A stretch of DNA of 64,000 bases, taken from NCBI GenBank assembly GCA_015680685.1, contig MNCI01018376.1:1-64000 (forward strand), written 5' to 3'. Shown piece by piece: positions 62,131 to 64,000 of this stretch (the stretch's first letter is position 1; every line of letters begins with the position of its first letter). The notes below the pieces were generated by a model, which saw only the letters and a program-made list of their open reading frames with translations, was not told the DNA's origin and ran no database searches. The position numbers and the translations under genes are program-made. This DNA is from Gnetum montanum (Eukaryota > Streptophyta > Gnetopsida > Gnetales > Gnetaceae).

Positions 62131-64000
62131 CATCAAAATTGGAGACCTTAGGTGATGTTCCATTTCAATACATAGTATAAGGGGTTGAAACTACATAACT
62201 TCTAGAATGAGTATAATAATCAAGGATGGATTCATCCTCTATGGAATGAAGTTCATAGAGAGAATGTAGAGTGGCTAAAGGGATCAAGGATCATTTTGAG
62301 GCCAAAGGGTAAGCAAAAGTTAGTCAATTTTTATGCATATTTGTTTTTTTAGAAGTTAGATAGAATATAAAATTAGCTAACTGTGGTTTATGCTTACTTG
62401 TAGCTCAAATAAGTATTGATGATGTCAAGTTTATTAACGTCATGGGAGTAGTAGAGGAGTTTGAGGTGAGATCCACTAGAGAGATGCAAAACACCCAAAA
62501 GTGGTTGTTTGAGCAACAAGGGATAAGATATTTTTGGAAGTTCAAGAGGGCAATAATTTTTTGTGCTTTAGGCTTAAATCATTCCGATCGTAGTGTGGAA
62601 AAATGTGTAGCTTAATGAAGAGTTATTTGATAGAAAAAGTAGTTTTTGTTGTGCATGTAGATTAGAAGCAAGTGATCATCACTTGGGATTCAAATACACT
62701 AAGGTATTAGCTATGATTTTAAGAAAGAAGAATAAAGCTTGACATTTCAAACCTAGATTTAGTGGAACAAGTAGTTGTGAAGGAATGGGTTGGTTTAGAG
62801 AAGAGGGATGCCATCAATGTCCATAAAGGGAGTAATGGAGACTTGAAGAACTTGTTTCCTTTGTTTGTTGAAAGACTCTTTTGAAATAAGATAGGACAAA
62901 AATGGAAGCTAATCCCTAGAAAATTGTATGGGCTAAGATAATGATCCAAGAAAGGATAGTTCACTAGGCACTAGTAATCTATCAAGGGATAGTGGAAGAG
63001 AAGGAAAACCTACCCTAGCAGGACAAAAAGGAAAGAAGATAATGATGAGTAAGCACCTCAATTTTAGATTATATTATGGACTAATAAAGATAGTGGCAAC
63101 ATTATTTAGAGGAAAGAAGCAAGCTGACATTACTTCAAAGGAAAACTTCAAGTCCCCATTGTGCCAATAGTTGAAAAGTTGGATGTTAACCTATAGCATC
63201 GAAGGTGGTAGTCCTTTGACATTAGCATTAAAGATCAAAGAAGAGGTTGTGTCCTCAGTGTTTAATGGCATTGAAGAATCCTAAAAGAAAATAGGCAATG
63301 ATGAAAAATATGGAAAGGAGGGGATTCTAAAGAGCATGTCTAAAACTATGAGAAAAGGAAGAACATCAAGAAAGAGGAAACCTCTTTCTAAGAAGAAAAT
63401 CTCGTCTAAGATCCTAGAAGTCAAAGTCTCCCAGGAGCAATTAGAAGCATGAATAGGTATTTTAAGCCATTTTATTAATTTTTTGCACTAAGTGTCACTG
63501 ATGTAATGTAGTTTCTAATTTTAATATCACCAAAGAACGATGCAACACAAACACTTAGTATTTTATCTTTGCAGACTCTACTCGAGATAGAAGAGCACTG
63601 GAATGTGAAGTAAAAGGCCACATGTCAATCTTCCTTCCATTTTCAAAGGCCAATGAAAGTATGAGTCAAGAAAAGAGAGATTTCTTACATGACTTATTTT
63701 CATCAAAGTAAAATGAAGAGGATGGAGAAAGTATTGCTTTTTCTAACCTCTTCAATTTAAACCTCAATGAAATAGATCAAGAAGAATAAGAGAGCAGGGA
63801 AAAAGGAAGGGACAAGCTTCCAAAGTTTGAGATATCTCCTCCACCTCCAGTAGACATCACTCCATCGCCAAGTAAACTAGTTTTGAGTGATGCAAAGGTT
63901 TGTAACTAGATCAAGGAGGTGACAAGTAATAAGCTTTTCATATCATATGGTAAGTTTGATTAACGTTATGTTAAAAGTTTGTGCATTGATTGTATTAACA
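62131..64000 (+). pseudogene. second, diverged copy of the antisense multi-exon gene, in element F
   Basis: Unknown protein, runs off the window. An exon ends near 62311 at GTAAGC. The next starts after CTTGTAG near 62402 with SIDDVKFIN and continues to REMQNTQKWL, as element A exon 3 has PPEEVMITI and EVEQSQKWL. A later exon starts after TTTGCAG near 63575 and holds SQEKRDFLHDLF, matching SRDERDVLDGFF of A exon 4. Next comes a Pro-rich stretch and a helix before a likely donor near 63950. The distance from the RT-exon acceptor to the end of exon 2 is about 2.7 kb once element C is discounted, against 3.0 kb in A. Many stops. Confidence 0.5.

Overview
This window is plant nuclear DNA made almost entirely of nested, decayed retrotransposons. 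I find no intact host gene, rRNA, tRNA gene or CRISPR array. The evidence for a plant is a set of Ty3/gypsy elements of the Tat type (second, archaeal-type RNase H between RNase H and integrase) and of the Athila type (primer site matching the 3' end of plant tRNA-Asp, and an extra ORF after pol), plus a Ty1/copia element and an L1-type LINE. The depth of nesting suggests a large plant genome. I cannot name the species.

Layout, left to right. (1) 1-20630: Tat-type family 'A', minus strand. An LTR at 2658-4344 is shared by two internal regions: a left one (gag only, running off the window) and a right one (4345-18964) that ends in a second LTR at 18965-20630. The right copy has a gag deletion, a strong splice donor at 16300 and an acceptor at 9501. 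The predicted 6.8-kb intron between protease and reverse transcriptase carries a seven-exon gene on the opposite strand (11853-15330). (2) 20631-23542: the 5' end of an Athila-like element 'D' with an intact tRNA-Asp primer site and a gap-containing LTR. (3) 23555-37832: a complete, decayed Athila-like element 'B' with an ORF in the env position, split by a solo LTR at 25481-26559. (4) 37833-about 41280: the right part of a copia element, into which both D and B appear to have inserted a few bases apart. (5) about 41280-46270: a decayed LINE, split by a solo LTR at 44989-45751. (6) about 46885-64000: a second, more diverged Tat-type element 'F', minus strand. It again has opposite-strand gene-like sequence upstream of RT, and a 6.9-kb Athila-like deletion derivative 'C' (55223-62125) is inserted in it.

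How it fits together. Two diverged Tat-type elements share the order gag-protease / intron with an antisense gene / RT-RNaseH-aRNaseH-integrase (gag-protease of F lies outside the window). This is the most interesting system here. Family A also carries a degenerate AGCGTGACC motif in its LTR, its leader and its intron, and two satellite-like arrays. The Athila-like LTRs carry palindrome clusters directly upstream of the TATA box. Most damage is C-to-T or G-to-A, as expected for old methylated repeats. Target-site duplications (TSDs) recognised by eye support elements B and C and both solo LTRs.
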